From: Beta vulgaris subsp. vulgaris
Taxonomy: Eukaryota > Streptophyta > Magnoliopsida > Caryophyllales > Amaranthaceae
DNA length: 64,000 bases
Assembly (NCBI RefSeq): GCF_026745355.1
Contig: NC_079202.1
Coordinates: forward strand, 38,032,543 to 38,096,542
Direction of reading: 5' to 3'
Positions 12,613-23,140 of this stretch are shown here, one piece after another (position 1 is the stretch's first letter; the number at the start of each line of letters is the position of its first letter). The translations under genes and the position numbers were made by a program. Under the pieces are notes generated by a model. The model saw nothing but the letters and a program-made list of their open reading frames with translations. It was not told the DNA's origin and did not search any database.

Positions 12613-13034
12613 CTATAACAAAAGTAGTAATAAGAACAGGTTTGAATCTGGTCTCAACTCTAGGTTTGTTGCTTCTCCAAGGTTCAAAAGAGGCTTCAAC
12701 AACATTTTCAAGAAAATCAAGCACATCATTAGGTGGAGAAGCTTAAGAAGATAAAGACTCCAAAGAAATATCAACAAGTCTAGAAGATTTACAAGGAAAT
12801 ATATCCTTACAAAAAACTCAACTTCTCTAGACAAAAAAATATGACCATAAAAACCATATTTGGCGTCACTAGCCATAAACCTCTAAGCTGCACTATTTTG
12901 GACATAACCACCAAAAAATAGTATAAACAGTTTTAACTCCAATCTTATATCTCTTGAATCCAATTTTAGGAACCTTAGCTAAGCATCCCCAAACTTTAAC
13001 GAAATTCAGATTAGGAGGATAACGTTTCACAACT
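12613..13034 (-). pseudogene. copia integrase C-terminal region and linker to RT
   Basis: The minus strand carries YPPNLNFVKVWGCLAKV immediately beside the CACTA insertion, then MASDAKYGFYGHIFLSREVEF. Both are standard copia pol segments between the integrase core and RT. A Leu-rich degraded stretch follows. The segment is contiguous in logic with 14550-14821 once the 13035-14549 element is removed. Confidence 0.75.
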
Positions 13035-14549
13035 CACTAGTAGAATAAATGCTTATTGATGCGGTCATTAAGTGGCCTATTGCGGCGGTTTTGACCGCGC
13101 AACAATTAGAGGGGCAGCAATAGATAATTAATATATTGTTGCGTTTTAAACCGCAGCAATATTTGAACATATTGCTGATGTTTTTGGGTAAAACCGCAGC
13201 AATATATATAATTTATATAAGATTCATAAAGTATATTGTTGCGGTTTCTAGGGAAAACCGCAGCAATATGCTGTCTTTATTGAAAAAAATAGGCATATTG
13301 CTGCGGTTTGTTGTGAAAATCGCAGCAATAGGTACAGGTGTATGCAAAAAAATTTTTTTTTTTTTTTTGCATTTTGTAATTAAATCCAAAAGATAAAAAA
13401 AATTTAGAAAAATAGCCAAAAATCGGAAACTTCCATCAGAAAATGAAATAAAACTAACCAAAAAAATCAACAATAAGAATACAAGAAAACTGACAAAAAG
13501 AAAACGAAAAAACTAGTGAATGAAAAAAAATCTGAAATACAGAAAATTACAAGAAAGGAGAATTTCACTACACTGAACAAACGAAAATGAGATAACTACA
13601 CTGAACAAACAAATCTGAAACAACAACTACAACACTAACCTAACAAAAAGAATGGAATTAAAAAAAAACATTTGTTTGCTGAATTAAAAAACATTTGAGA
13701 ATTGAATAAAAAAAGTCGGCGGACTGGAGGAGGAGTGAAGAAGTTTGGACTTGGACTTCCGGCATTGAAGCGGCGGCGACAATTATTCTGGTGATTACTC
13801 CGTCTGATTTATAGTTTACTTTTCACAATCGTGACTTCATTCTTATCCGAGAAAAGAAAATGTACCTTTCATGAAGACCAGAGAAAGATTTATAAGAGGA
13901 AGAAAATAAAAACGGTGGATATATAAGACGGAAAGAAAAAAAATAGAAGAAATCAATGAAATAGACCTATATATAATTAAATAAGTTAATAAAATAAGTT
14001 AAGAAACAAACAGATAGAAGCATCAACGGCGACTGTGATGTCATGTCTGTGGGAGGCGTGGATTTCTGAAGGTGGTGGTGAAGAACGGCCGACTTGCGGT
14101 GATAGGCGACAATAACGATGCAGCGATAGGCGAGAGCCGACTTGCGAATGGGCCGACTTGCAGTGGGCCGACGAAGAACCACGACGAGATGAGAGATATG
14201 AGTGGCAAGGGATGAGGTGAGAGGAGAGATGAGGACACGGCGTGTGAGAGGGAAAAAGTGATAGAAAAAACCCTAACTGATACACGCCTGTTTTATACTT
14301 TTTTAAAAAAATATATATTTTAATGATATTGCTGCGGTTTTTGGAAAAAACCGCAGCAATATGTCTGGTCAAATAGTCAACTTTTTTTCAAAAAATTTCC
14401 TGTTGATACCATATTGTTGCGGTTTGAGGCCGAAACTGCAGCAAGATCTTTATTTTATATTTTCTCTTTTCTTTTTACGCGATATATTGCTGCGTATGGG
14501 TAAAATCGCAGCAATGTCACCGCAGCAATAAGCAATTATTTTACTAGTG
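13035..14549. mobile_element. non-autonomous CACTA transposon, 1515 bp
   Basis: The ends are CACTAGTAGAATAAATGC and the inverted GCAATTATTTTACTAGTG, flanked by the 3 bp TSD ACT (13032-13034 and 14550-14552). Subterminal zones carry many direct and inverted copies of TTGCTGCGGTTT/AAACCGCAGCAA (13085-13330 and 14325-14525), the transposase-binding arrangement of the CACTA superfamily. The interior (13340-14280) is A-rich and then a GC-richer stretch without a convincing transposase. It inserted into the copia integrase. Confidence 0.9.
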
Positions 14550-14821
14550 ACTCATAAGGGGTTTGGTCTACTTTCTTGTGAGGTACTCTATTTAAAACAC
14601 AAAATTCATTTTAGGAGGATAACATTTCCACGATTCATAAGGGGTTTGGTCTACTTTCCTGTGAGGTACTCTCAAAGTTATATATTTTCTCTCAGCTATC
14701 TCATTCTGTTGAAGAGTATAAGGGGCATAAAACTCATGAACAATTTGACAAAAAGCAGCAAGAAAGTCAGAACCATATTCGCCACAACAATCAGAATTAA
14801 GTCTCTTGATTTTTCTATCTA
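14550..14821 (-). pseudogene. copia integrase segment between two CACTA insertions, with tandem duplication
   Basis: This minus-strand copia integrase sequence is recognisable by continuity with 12613-13034 and 22419-22620. A unit of about 95 bp is present twice: one copy is split by the CACTA element (about 13001-13034 plus 14550-14600), the other lies at about 14602-14690. Both contain TAGGAGGATAAC and CATAAGGGGTTTGG. The duplication therefore predates the CACTA insertion. Confidence 0.6.
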
Positions 14822-14952
14822 CACTACTACAAAAATGGCCAAAAAGACAACCTATAAGAGACCGGTTGGCTTCACTAACATGTTTCTTAAATATGTGAAA
14901 CTAGTTATTCTCAAAAATCGATTTCTTAAGTTTAACTAGTTAATTTAAATTA

Positions 14953-16164
14953 GGAAAAATTGCCAAAAATAAGCCAACCTTTGCCCCGTATTCCAGAAAT
15001 AAGCCAACCTTTCGAAAATCCAGATATAAGCCAATCTTTGTATCAGTTTTGCCAATTTTAGGTCAGATTACCTCCAACCTGTTTTACAGGTTATAAAATA
15101 TATTAAATTTTTTTTCGGAATTTCTTTTTTCTAATTCAATCCCTAATTCAAACATATTCATCCCAATACATCATCTTCATCACCCACCCCAAAACCCCTG
15201 CCACCCACCCGCCCCCACCCACGCCCCCAGACACCCTCCCCCCTCACCCTCACCTCCATCACCATCCACAACCTAACCCCTACCCAACACCAAATTTCTC
15301 ATAATTCAACCCAAAATTTCCCCAAACTTCTAACCAAATTCAACCAAAAATTCAAACCATATTTTCCCCAATACTTCAACCCAGATTCGAAGAATGATGA
15401 TGACCGATAGATGATGAACGATGAAATCTCTGGGTTAAGTTTTCGAATTTTCTGGGTTTATTTTTGTGTGATTTTGGGTTTAATTGGGGTTCGAATTATT
15501 TGGGGGTCTGAATTATGATTTGGTTTTGGAGGGTTCGAATTTGGGGTTTGGGTTTGGGTTAATTTGAATTTGGGGTTTGGATTAATTCGAATTTGGGGTT
15601 TGGTTTGATGGGAGGTTCGAAGGTGAAAGGGTTAATGGGGGTTTGAAGGTGGGGGTTCGTGGTGGGGGTTCATGGTGGGGTTTGGGGCTACAAGGGTGGA
15701 GGATTGGGGGTGGTTGTGGTAAGGGTGTTGGGTTTCGAGTGGGTGGTTGTGGGATTGGGGGTGGTTTGGCGGGGGGTGCTGGGTGGGCATTGGTGGTGGG
15801 GGTGCTACCATGTTGGGTGGGTATGGCTGGGAGGGGGGGTGTTGGGTGGCTTAAAGGTGGTGGTGGTGGGTGGTGGATGATGATGATGATGATGAGAATA
15901 ATAATACTAATAATAATAATTATAATAATAGTAATAATACTACTACTAATAGCAATAATAATTACTAATAACAATAATTTTTATTAATTAGTAACAATAA
16001 TAATACTTCTTAACCTCAAGTAACAAGTTACTAACCGGTCAAATCTTCATTCAACCTAAAATTGGAAAAACTGATACTAAGGTTGGCTTATCTCTGGATT
16101 TTCAAAAGGTTGGCTTAAATGTGGAATACGGGGTAAAAGTTGTCTTATTTTTGGCAATTTTTTC
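14953..16164. mobile_element. long inverted-repeat (foldback, MULE-like) element
   Basis: About 110 bp at the left (GGAAAAATTGCCAAAAATAA onward) are repeated in inverse at the right, ending with TTATTTTTGGCAATTTTTTC. The flanks TAATTTAAAT and TTAAGTTAAAAT resemble a decayed 9-10 bp duplication. The interior has a C-rich left arm (15170-15260), a G-rich right arm (15620-15870) and an AAT/ATG microsatellite-like stretch (15875-16000). The proline-rich and glycine-rich frames across it are composition artefacts. Confidence 0.7.
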
Positions 16165-17025
16165 TATTAAGTTAAAATAGTGATTAAGAGATAGGAAACT
16201 ACTTTTAAGTAAAACTAGTTTCCTTGATAATTTTTTTAAAATAATTTTTTTCCAACATAATACTGGAGGTCGATTTCCTTTTTTTCATGTGGAAACAACC
16301 CTTAATGCTTATTTAGATTAGACTATTTTTGTTAAATTATTGATATTCTTTTCCTAGTACTCTTACTTGTGTAGAATGACGCTAAACCCTCAAACCACCG
16401 GCTAACCACCCCTCTCAAGTCTCAATAATGGAATTACTTTAAATCCATAACGGCTTATTCTAGGCTTCACATTTTCACATAATTTCTTTCAAATCTGAAT
16501 CCTTTACTTAGAAGTTCGAATTCGCACTTTCCAATTGCTACTCAATTCTCGAATACACGAACATAGCATTCCCGCGTGCAGAAAGGTTTCGGGGCGTGCT
16601 GCCCTGGCTTCTAGTGTCGCGAGTTGAAGGAGGTGGTGGTTGCAGGTGGGTCGAGGTAAGAGATGGGGGAGTGCGAACGAGAGTAGTTGATGGTGTGCTA
16701 GCAAGGTGGTGGTCGAGGTCGAGGTCGAAGGGAGGATAAGGTGGTGTGGGGCGTTGCAGCTGAGGCGGTGCTACGATGTTGGTGCAACAATGGTGGCGCG
16801 GGGATGTGTTTCAGTTTTGACGTTCTTAGTGCAAGTAATTTTTGGAATCTAGCACTAATTTGCCTTTGCTATAACTAAATTCACTTTAAAATAGCAGATT
16901 TTTGTTTTGTTTTTGACAGATGATTGTATGATTATTCTATTTTGTTTTATATTCTGGGTACTTTTATCTTCCAATGGAGCAAATAGTAAAAATAACTCCC
17001 CCAACATGTGTGTTTGTTTGTTTTA
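16165..17025. other. CACTA interior, no gene seen
   Basis: This belongs to the 14822-22418 CACTA element. Its first part (to about 16290) resembles the CACTA subterminal sequence, with AACTAGTTTCC and GGAGGTCGATTTCC. The rest is unassigned. A GC-rich patch at 16560-16810 has no convincing coding frame. Confidence 0.5.
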
Positions 17026-18030
17026 GGGTCTTGCTATTCACCGCCCTATAATTACCTACTAACGCCCTAAATACAGTATTTTTATACTGTATTTGTATAC
17101 TTATCTTCTTCTCACTTCCTCCCCTTCCTTCACTTCTTGCAGACCACCACACCACCACTACCACCACTATCAATACCACCACCACCACTTGTGTTGCTGC
17201 TGCCTCACCGCCACCACCGCCGTCACGTCCACCATCATGCCCACCAACACGCCACCCACCACTGACCTTTCTTCTCTCTCCCTCCTTCACTTCTTCCACA
17301 CACCACACACCACCACACCACCACACACACAACACCACCACCACACCACTTGCGTCACAGATTCCGCACCACCATCACACACACCACCACTGACGTCAAA
17401 CCGACTACCACCACAATCCAAACCCTAGAACTGTTTTTTTTTTTTAAAAAAAAAAAATAGAGAGGCGCCCACCGGACGCCCCACCATTGGTGAGCGTCCA
17501 TGGCAGGCCCTCACCCTGCTGGGGCGCCTGCCATGGACGCCTCCACCAATGTGGGGCGTCCACGTGGCGCCTCCTTTTTTTTTGAATTTTTTTTTAAAAA
17601 GCTGCAAGGCGTCCACCATAGACCCCCCACCGGCGGAGCGCCCATGCAGGCCCCCACGCGAGGGTGAGGCGCCTGCCATGGACGCCTCCTCCGGTGGCGG
17701 GGCGTCCATGGTGGACGCCTTCCATCTTTTTTTAAAAAATTTTTTCTGTAAATTGAATTGGGGAAACAGAGGAAAAGAAGGGTAGTGGTGTCCCGGCAGC
17801 TATGGTGGTGGTGATTTGCTGGCGCGTGGTGGGTGTGCCGTCGCTGATTTTGGATTATTGGCGCGCCGCGCCGGTGGGTGTGTTGGAGCAGTGATGTGGA
17901 AGATGATAATGGAGGGAAGTGAAGAAGGAAAAGAGGAATGAGAAAAGGGATGAAATATACTCATACCATATTTTTATACACGTATTTAGGGCGTAAATAT
18001 GAAATTTTAGGGCGGTGTTTAGCAAATGAG
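17026..18030. mobile_element. foldback element A, 1005 bp
   Basis: The left end GGGTCTTGCTATTCACCGCC is inverted at the right as GGCGGTGTTTAGCAAATGAG, with further matches (ACGCCCTAAATAC). It is flanked by an 8 bp duplication TTGTTTTA (17018-17025 and 18031-18038). Between the ends are a CCA-rich left arm, a GC-rich palindromic core at 17460-17720 with repeats of GCCATGGACGCCTCC and GGGGCGTCCA, and a G-rich right arm. No transposase is encoded. Duplication length fits hAT (8 bp) or a MULE (9 bp with one mismatch); the architecture fits MULE/foldback elements better. Confidence 0.75.
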
Positions 18031-18254
18031 TTGTTTTATGTATGAAGTGAATTTTCAGGTCTTTGGATTTTGATGTCTATGATTTTTCTCTTTCTCTCTT
18101 GTTGGTAACATTGTCAAATTTCTTTTTCTTTATCTTTGATTTGGAGTTCAGTTTTGGTTAAAAGATTATCTCTGCTTGTTACCTGTTAATGTTGGGAACT
18201 TGAATATATTTGTTTAACTACTATTATGAGCTACATTTTTGGTGAATTGTTTTA
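18031..18254. other. spacer between foldback elements A and B
   Basis: These 224 bp of AT-rich CACTA interior begin and end with TTGTTTTA, the duplications of the two flanking elements. No coding content was seen. Confidence 0.6.
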
Positions 18255-19458
18255 CTCATTTGCTAAATCCCGCACTAGATTTTCCTACTAACGCCCTGTA
18301 TAAATAGATATACATGTATTTATACTTTTAACACTCACTATCCCACTCTCTTTCACTCTCCCTCACTCTTTATAACTCCTTCACTACATCTCTTTCATCA
18401 ACAAGGATCTCCCATCAAAAACTCCGGCAATTTTTCCGGCGACAATAACTCCGACAATTTTTCCGACTAATTTTCCGGCCACATTATTGCATTATTAATA
18501 TTAATGAAATTTTATAATTCTTTTAATACACAAAAATCGGACTATATTGACTTAAAAAAAAAAGTGTCCAGGCACCTAAATTAGGTGCCCGAACCTGTGG
18601 TCAAGGCACCTAAATTAGGCGCCCAACCACAGGTACAAGCACCTAAATTAGGTGCCTGTACCTGTGGTTGGGCGCCTAATTTAGGTGCCTGACCACAGGT
18701 TCAGGCACCTAATTTAGGTCCTTACCTGTGTTGGCGCCTAATTTAGCGCTCGGACCACAGGTTCGTCGGCCCACCTAATTTAGGTGCCCGGCCACAGGTT
18801 CAGGCACCTAATTTAGGCGCCTGTACCTATGGTTGGGCACCTAATTTAGGCGCCTGACCACAGGTTCGGGCACCTAATTTAGGTGCTTGGACACTTTTTT
18901 TTAAGTCAATATAGTACGATTTTGTGTATTATAAGAATTATAAAAGTTAATTAATATTAATAATGTGGCCGGAAAAGTTGCCGGAGATATTGTCGTCGGA
19001 AAGTTAGCCGGAAAAATTGCCGGAGTCTTGATGGGAAAGTTAGCCGGAATAATTGCCGGAGTTATCTCCATCACTCCCTCACTACATCTCTTTCATCAAC
19101 AAGGATCTCCCATCAAAAACTCTGGCAATTTTTCAGATTTAGGTGCCTGGACACTTTTTTTTTAAAGTCAATATAGTCCGATTTTGTGTATTAAAAGAAT
19201 TATAAAATTTAATTAATATTAATAATGCAATAATGTGGCCGGAGGCCGGAAAAGTTGCCGGTTTTATTTTGCAGGAGATATTGTCGTCGGAAAGTTAGCC
19301 GGAAATTTGCCGGAGTTCTTGATGGGAAAGTTAGCCGGAATAATTGCCGAAGTTACTGTGGATGAAAGAGATGTAGGGAGGGAAATACAACCCATGTATA
19401 CAAATACAAAAATACAGGGCGTTAACTGGAAATTCTAGAGCGACATTTAGCAAGACCC
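18255..19458. mobile_element. foldback element B, 1204 bp, related to A in inverse orientation
   Basis: It starts CTCATTTGCTAAAT and ends ATTTAGCAAGACCC, flanked by TTGTTTTA on both sides (18247-18254, 19459-19466). Its left end matches the inner (right) end of element A and its right end matches A's outer (left) end. Long arms are inverted copies (for example TAATACACAAAAATCGGAC on the left and its inverse near 18915). Part of the right arm is duplicated (about 18900-19060 and 19140-19340). The centre holds the palindromic array at 18571-18892. Confidence 0.8.
18571..18892. repeat. array of about ten 33 bp palindromic units
   Basis: Cores of the type GGCACCTAAATTAGGTGCC recur near 18571, 18605, 18640, 18671, 18704, 18733, 18770, 18804, 18836 and 18870, separated by CCTGTGGTC or its inverse GACCACAGG. 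Each core is itself a palindrome. Because the spacers alternate in orientation, the whole array can fold on itself. It is the hairpin tip of element B. There is no adjacent cas gene and the units are self-complementary, so it is not a CRISPR. Confidence 0.85.
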
Positions 19459-19466
19459 TTGTTTTA

Positions 19467-21491
19467 TGTTTCCTGCACATTGTAGTACATTCTTGTCAAA
19501 TGTTTTCTTCTTTCTCTGGGCATTCTAAATCAACATTTTCTTTGATATATATTGTTCTTAAATAATTTTGTGTCTGTCAAACCCGTATATGTACTGGCTT
19601 CAAGCACAACTGCACATCTCTTGGAAGTGCCCTCTTTAGCCTGATTATCAACATCAATTTGAGCACAACTTAGATATGCATTGATTTCATCTCCTTCTCT
19701 CACTGAAAAGCTGATTTATCAACTTATAAGAGATCAGGCAATCACTTACTTTGTTGTCATTTTAGCGGATAGTTGGAAAGAATTGCACCTTAGTAGTACT
19801 CCTGCCTTGGTGTATGTAAATGAGACAATAAATTATAAATTGATTTTAGTGGGATGTTCTTTACCCTCATGATTTTTATGCTTTGCATGCATGCTTGTGC
19901 CCATTCTTATCCTTGTTGCAACCACATGATGCTCTAATTGATTGAATTAGGATTCCCTTTTTATGGTACTTTGAGGTGCTTATAGAGTTTTGAATTTAAT
20001 GACCTTCATATTTCTAACTTTTGAATCACCAAACGAGTATAGAGCTTAGGCAAGTTCGTTACCATTTGGGATCCGTTGTTGTATATTTTGTGTAGTTTTG
20101 CACCATTATGATCCTGCTCTCTTCTCTTTGGCCTACTATAAGAAATTTATTTCATAGTTGTTGCTCAGTTCTTTCCGAACTATATTTTCTAGAAGCTTCA
20201 AACTATATTCATGACAAATAGGAACCACTTTCAAGTGTAAATTGCATTTCATCACAATACATAAAATGCTACGATTCTTTAGATATGTAATTATGCACCC
20301 AGACTTTTGAGTCTTTTTTTTTTTTTAGATTCATGGTTTATCGCAAGGACGTCAAGAAACTGAAAAAGCATCATATGAGGTGTAACAACAAGAAACTGAA
20401 TAAGTGTATACCACATGTAATGACATATTCCAATTGAAATACTTATGTGATTTGTTGATTTATTTGAACTTTTTCATGACAGTTTCCTCGTCAATCCCAG
20501 ACCTAAAGGATTGTGGATATTATGTTTGTCATTACATTTTTTGAAACTATCGCAAGTAAAGGGCCATTTATTCTTGAGGTAACTTCGTAACTCATTAATA
20601 ACATCTAATAATAATTTGGAAAAATCTCAATGATACTCCCCCTTCCTCTGGCACGTGATGTTTAATTCCCTTTCTGGACATTATTAACATCTGCTATGAT
20701 AGTTTATGAATGCAGTTCTCATTTGGGTTATAGTTTTCAGAAATTCATATATTATATCCTAGTTCTAATCGATTTGTTATTATTGAGTTTGTATATAAGA
20801 ATCTCTCATAGAATATGTATATCCTAGTTTTGATTATAATTATAATTATCTGAGATTATTTTGTAGTACTTTCCTATGATTCACAACACTTATTCGCAAG
20901 AGATAATGATTGACGATCTAAGAGATATATGGGTGAAATATTTAAACAGCCAAACACAAGATTATGGAGATCGAAGACGGCGGTCAAGTTTGAATTGCAT
21001 ATATTATTTGATTATTTTAGAACTTTAGTTTTAATAGATAGCATCATATTATATAAACGTTTTTATAAGACATTATTGGAAGAAATTTATGCTTTGAGAG
21101 CTCTCGATATAAATTAACTGTAGCAATTTTTTTTGACATGATGATTAAAGCAAGCAAGAATTTCTATTTAATAATATTATTTTAGCTATTTATATGTCGT
21201 TGTTTTATACAAAAAAAAAAAGCATATATACAAGGAGCCGTAAATACAGGAGCAGTTACATGATAATGTATGTATACTGTAACATTCTAATATAAACAAA
21301 AAGGTCTATTAAATCTAAGAATCCGGTTGTGGTCAATAACTGGTCTCAAAGGGTAATGTAAGGAGACTGGTTTTAAATGTTAACTAGTCGATCTCCTAAC
21401 CTCTTTGCATATTATATGTACGGTTACCTAAGAAACTGGGTTTACCTGTCAACTGGTCTCCCAAATAAAAAAAAAAAAAAAAGCATTATAA
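19467..21491. other. CACTA interior, mostly non-coding
   Basis: This is AT-rich sequence of the 14822-22418 CACTA element. Apart from the possible Ulp1-like exons at 20480-20970, I see no gene. From about 21300 the sequence carries the element's right subterminal repeats (AACTGGTCTC, GGAGACTGG). Confidence 0.5.
20480..20970 (+). pseudogene. possible Ulp1-like (C48 cysteine protease) exon remnants
   Basis: Near 20509-20535 the plus strand encodes DCGYYVCHY, like the box around the catalytic Cys of plant transposon-borne Ulp1-like proteases. Just upstream, in another frame, is FPRQSQ, similar to the Gln-containing segment before that box. A plausible splice acceptor (CATGACAG) precedes it and a donor (GAGGTAAC) follows near 20578. 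A second short frame from about 20908 reads IDDLRDIWVKYLN, like the C-terminal tail in those genes. A stop follows the Cys box, so it is dead. This call rests on short motifs only. Confidence 0.35.
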
Positions 21492-22316
21492 GAGCACCAT
21501 TACTCACAATTGAAAAACTCAATCATCCCACTCTCTTTCTAACTTTCTCTCTCTAAAAAAATAACATCCCACATTCTTTTCCCACTCATCTCCTTAACCA
21601 TTAACCATTTTTCAATCATCCCAACTACTTTTACCTACTCAACTACTTTTTATCTCTCATCACCCCCATCACCATTATATAATATTTTTATTATTTACTT
21701 TTTAATAATATTAAATATTCATTACTAATTGATAAAAAAATTAATTTATAAATATATAATTAGCGTTTTTAGCATTAACTAAATTAAATATACAAAAATA
21801 TTGTTTATTTTTTTTAGAAGTGTAAAAGTGGAACATATTTCATATAAAATAAGCAAAATTATAGAAAATTAGTAAATAGCTACAAAAAAAAGATTTATCC
21901 AAAATATTACAAAATGGGTCTCTAATTGTCGATCTCTGAAAAATAGAGCCATTGGTATTTTTTTCGCTTTGTATTTTTTAAGATATTGTATTTTTAACAT
22001 TTATAATTGTATTATATTTCTCACGTGTCAGAATTTGATAAGTGTCAAATTCTGACGCGCGCGTCAAAAATCTGATAAAAGTCAATTAACTAAAACGATG
22101 CGTTTTGGCTGGGGGAAAGCCAAAAAAAATTAATTTTCGTCAGATCAGGCAGTAGGTCCCACTCCCACGCCTGATCATCATTTCACTCACCCCAACCCAT
22201 TTTTTTCACCAATCACTCCCATTCACCTCATGATCTTTTTTTCAATTGTGATTAAGAGCACTTTTTTTATCAATCATCAACTTGATCTTTATTTTCACTT
22301 ATGAGTAATGGTGCTC
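21492..22316. mobile_element. Tourist-like (PIF/Harbinger) MITE, 825 bp
   Basis: The terminal inverted repeats GAGCACCATTACTCA and TGAGTAATGGTGCTC are flanked by the 3 bp TSD TAA (21489-21491, 22317-22319). The interior is AT-rich without a transposase. It lies inside the right end region of the larger CACTA element, whose subterminal repeat sequence continues on both sides. Confidence 0.8.
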
Positions 22317-22418
22317 TAACCGGTCTCCTACCCTAGGATACCTGTGAGATGGAAACCTGTTGTAGTCCGGTTTCCTAGGCCATTTTCAACCGATTTCCTA
22401 GGCCTTTTAGTAGTAGTG

Positions 22419-23140
22419 CTATTTGGTTTTCAACCTCGGTCTTATAAATAAAAAAACATGCCCTCGCCGTCATCTTTGCTTTTGAGCAAATAAACTCTAG
22501 TGAACCTCGAACAATTATCAACAAAAGTTATATAATACTTATGGCCAAATTTGCTCTTAATATTCTTATAGTGCACAAAATCAGTATGGATCAACTCTAA
22601 CAATTGAGTTTGCCTCTTAGTTACTTAAAAGCTTTCTTATGATACTTGGCCTCAACACACACTTGCCACTTTTGCATTTCCGACATGACCAACATTGAAA
22701 TCAAATTCATGCTATGCATGCGCTTAATTGACTTAATATTAACATGTCCAAGTGTAAAATGCCAAGTATCAATATATTCAACAATATAAGCAGAAGATGA
22801 TAATGCATTCATTTCAATGTCGAAAACAAACATACCACCATTACAAAAACCCTTTCCCAACAAACTGGTCAAAGTTAGACAACACTGATTTACCGAAATC
22901 AAAAGAAACCTTAACATTGATACTATTAAGTAAAGACCCTGAAATAATGTTCTTACGCACATCAGGGACATATAACACATTTTCCATAGCTAAAGTCTTT
23001 CCAGAAGTGTGTTTTAGAGTGATCTTTCTTTGGTCGTGGACCTGAACTTTGCTGGAGTTTCCTATATACACGTTCTCACCATCACCAGAATCTTTGAGCT
23101 CCTTGAAGAAATCCTTGTTGGCGCTGATGTGACGTGTTGA
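22419..23140 (-). pseudogene. copia pre-integrase and integrase N-terminal part
   Basis: On the minus strand, from about 23125, come ANKDFF, YIGNSSKVQVHDQRK, LYVPDVRKNIISGSLL, WHFTLGHVNIKSIKRM, CVEAKYHKK and then LELIHTDF...YYITFVDNCSRF. These are the Gag-pre-integrase domain, the His/Cys zinc-binding region and the first two catalytic Asp motifs of a copia integrase. At least one frameshift (near 22860) and one stop break it. It ends at the CACTA element, across which the core resumes. Confidence 0.85.

Larger units (their letters stand above)
14822..22418. mobile_element. CACTA transposon, 7.6 kb, carrying nested elements
   Basis: It starts CACTACTACAAAAATGGCC and ends GGCCTTTTAGTAGTAGTG, with a perfect 3 bp TSD CTA (14819-14821 and 22419-22421). 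Subterminal repeats related to GAGACCGGTTGG occur in both end regions (14855-14940, 21300-21470, 22310-22400). Removing it joins two parts of the copia integrase. Within it lie three foldback elements, one Tourist-like MITE and a decayed Ulp1-like remnant. No transposase frame is readable, so it is non-autonomous or decayed. Confidence 0.88.
7807..23140 (-). mobile_element. Ty1/copia retrotransposon, minus strand, heavily nested
   Basis: Fragments of one copia element lie in order on the minus strand: pre-integrase and integrase (22419-23140, 14550-14821, 12613-13034), reverse transcriptase (11933-12560), RNase H (about 10850-11540), polypurine tract (about 10627) and 3' LTR (7807-10603). The separations are explained by clean insertions with TSDs: CACTA at 13035-14549, CACTA at 14822-22418 and a solo LTR at 8122-10269. 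All coding parts have stops or frameshifts. Upstream gag sequence and the 5' LTR are absent: the element stops abruptly near 23140 where LARD sequence begins. Confidence 0.8.

Noticed and set aside
15582..15987. Proline-rich and glycine-rich ORFs on both strands
   Set aside because: They are produced by the G-rich arm and trinucleotide runs of a foldback element. There is no conserved domain and no gene context.
17093..17428. Thr/His/Pro-rich ORF
   Set aside because: It arises from CCA repeats in the left arm of foldback element A.
18571..18892. CRISPR-like array of regularly spaced repeats
   Set aside because: The repeats are self-palindromic with repeated, not unique, spacers. The setting is a plant foldback transposon and no cas genes are present. 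The arrays at 25224-25910 and 45313-45561 were rejected for the same reasons.
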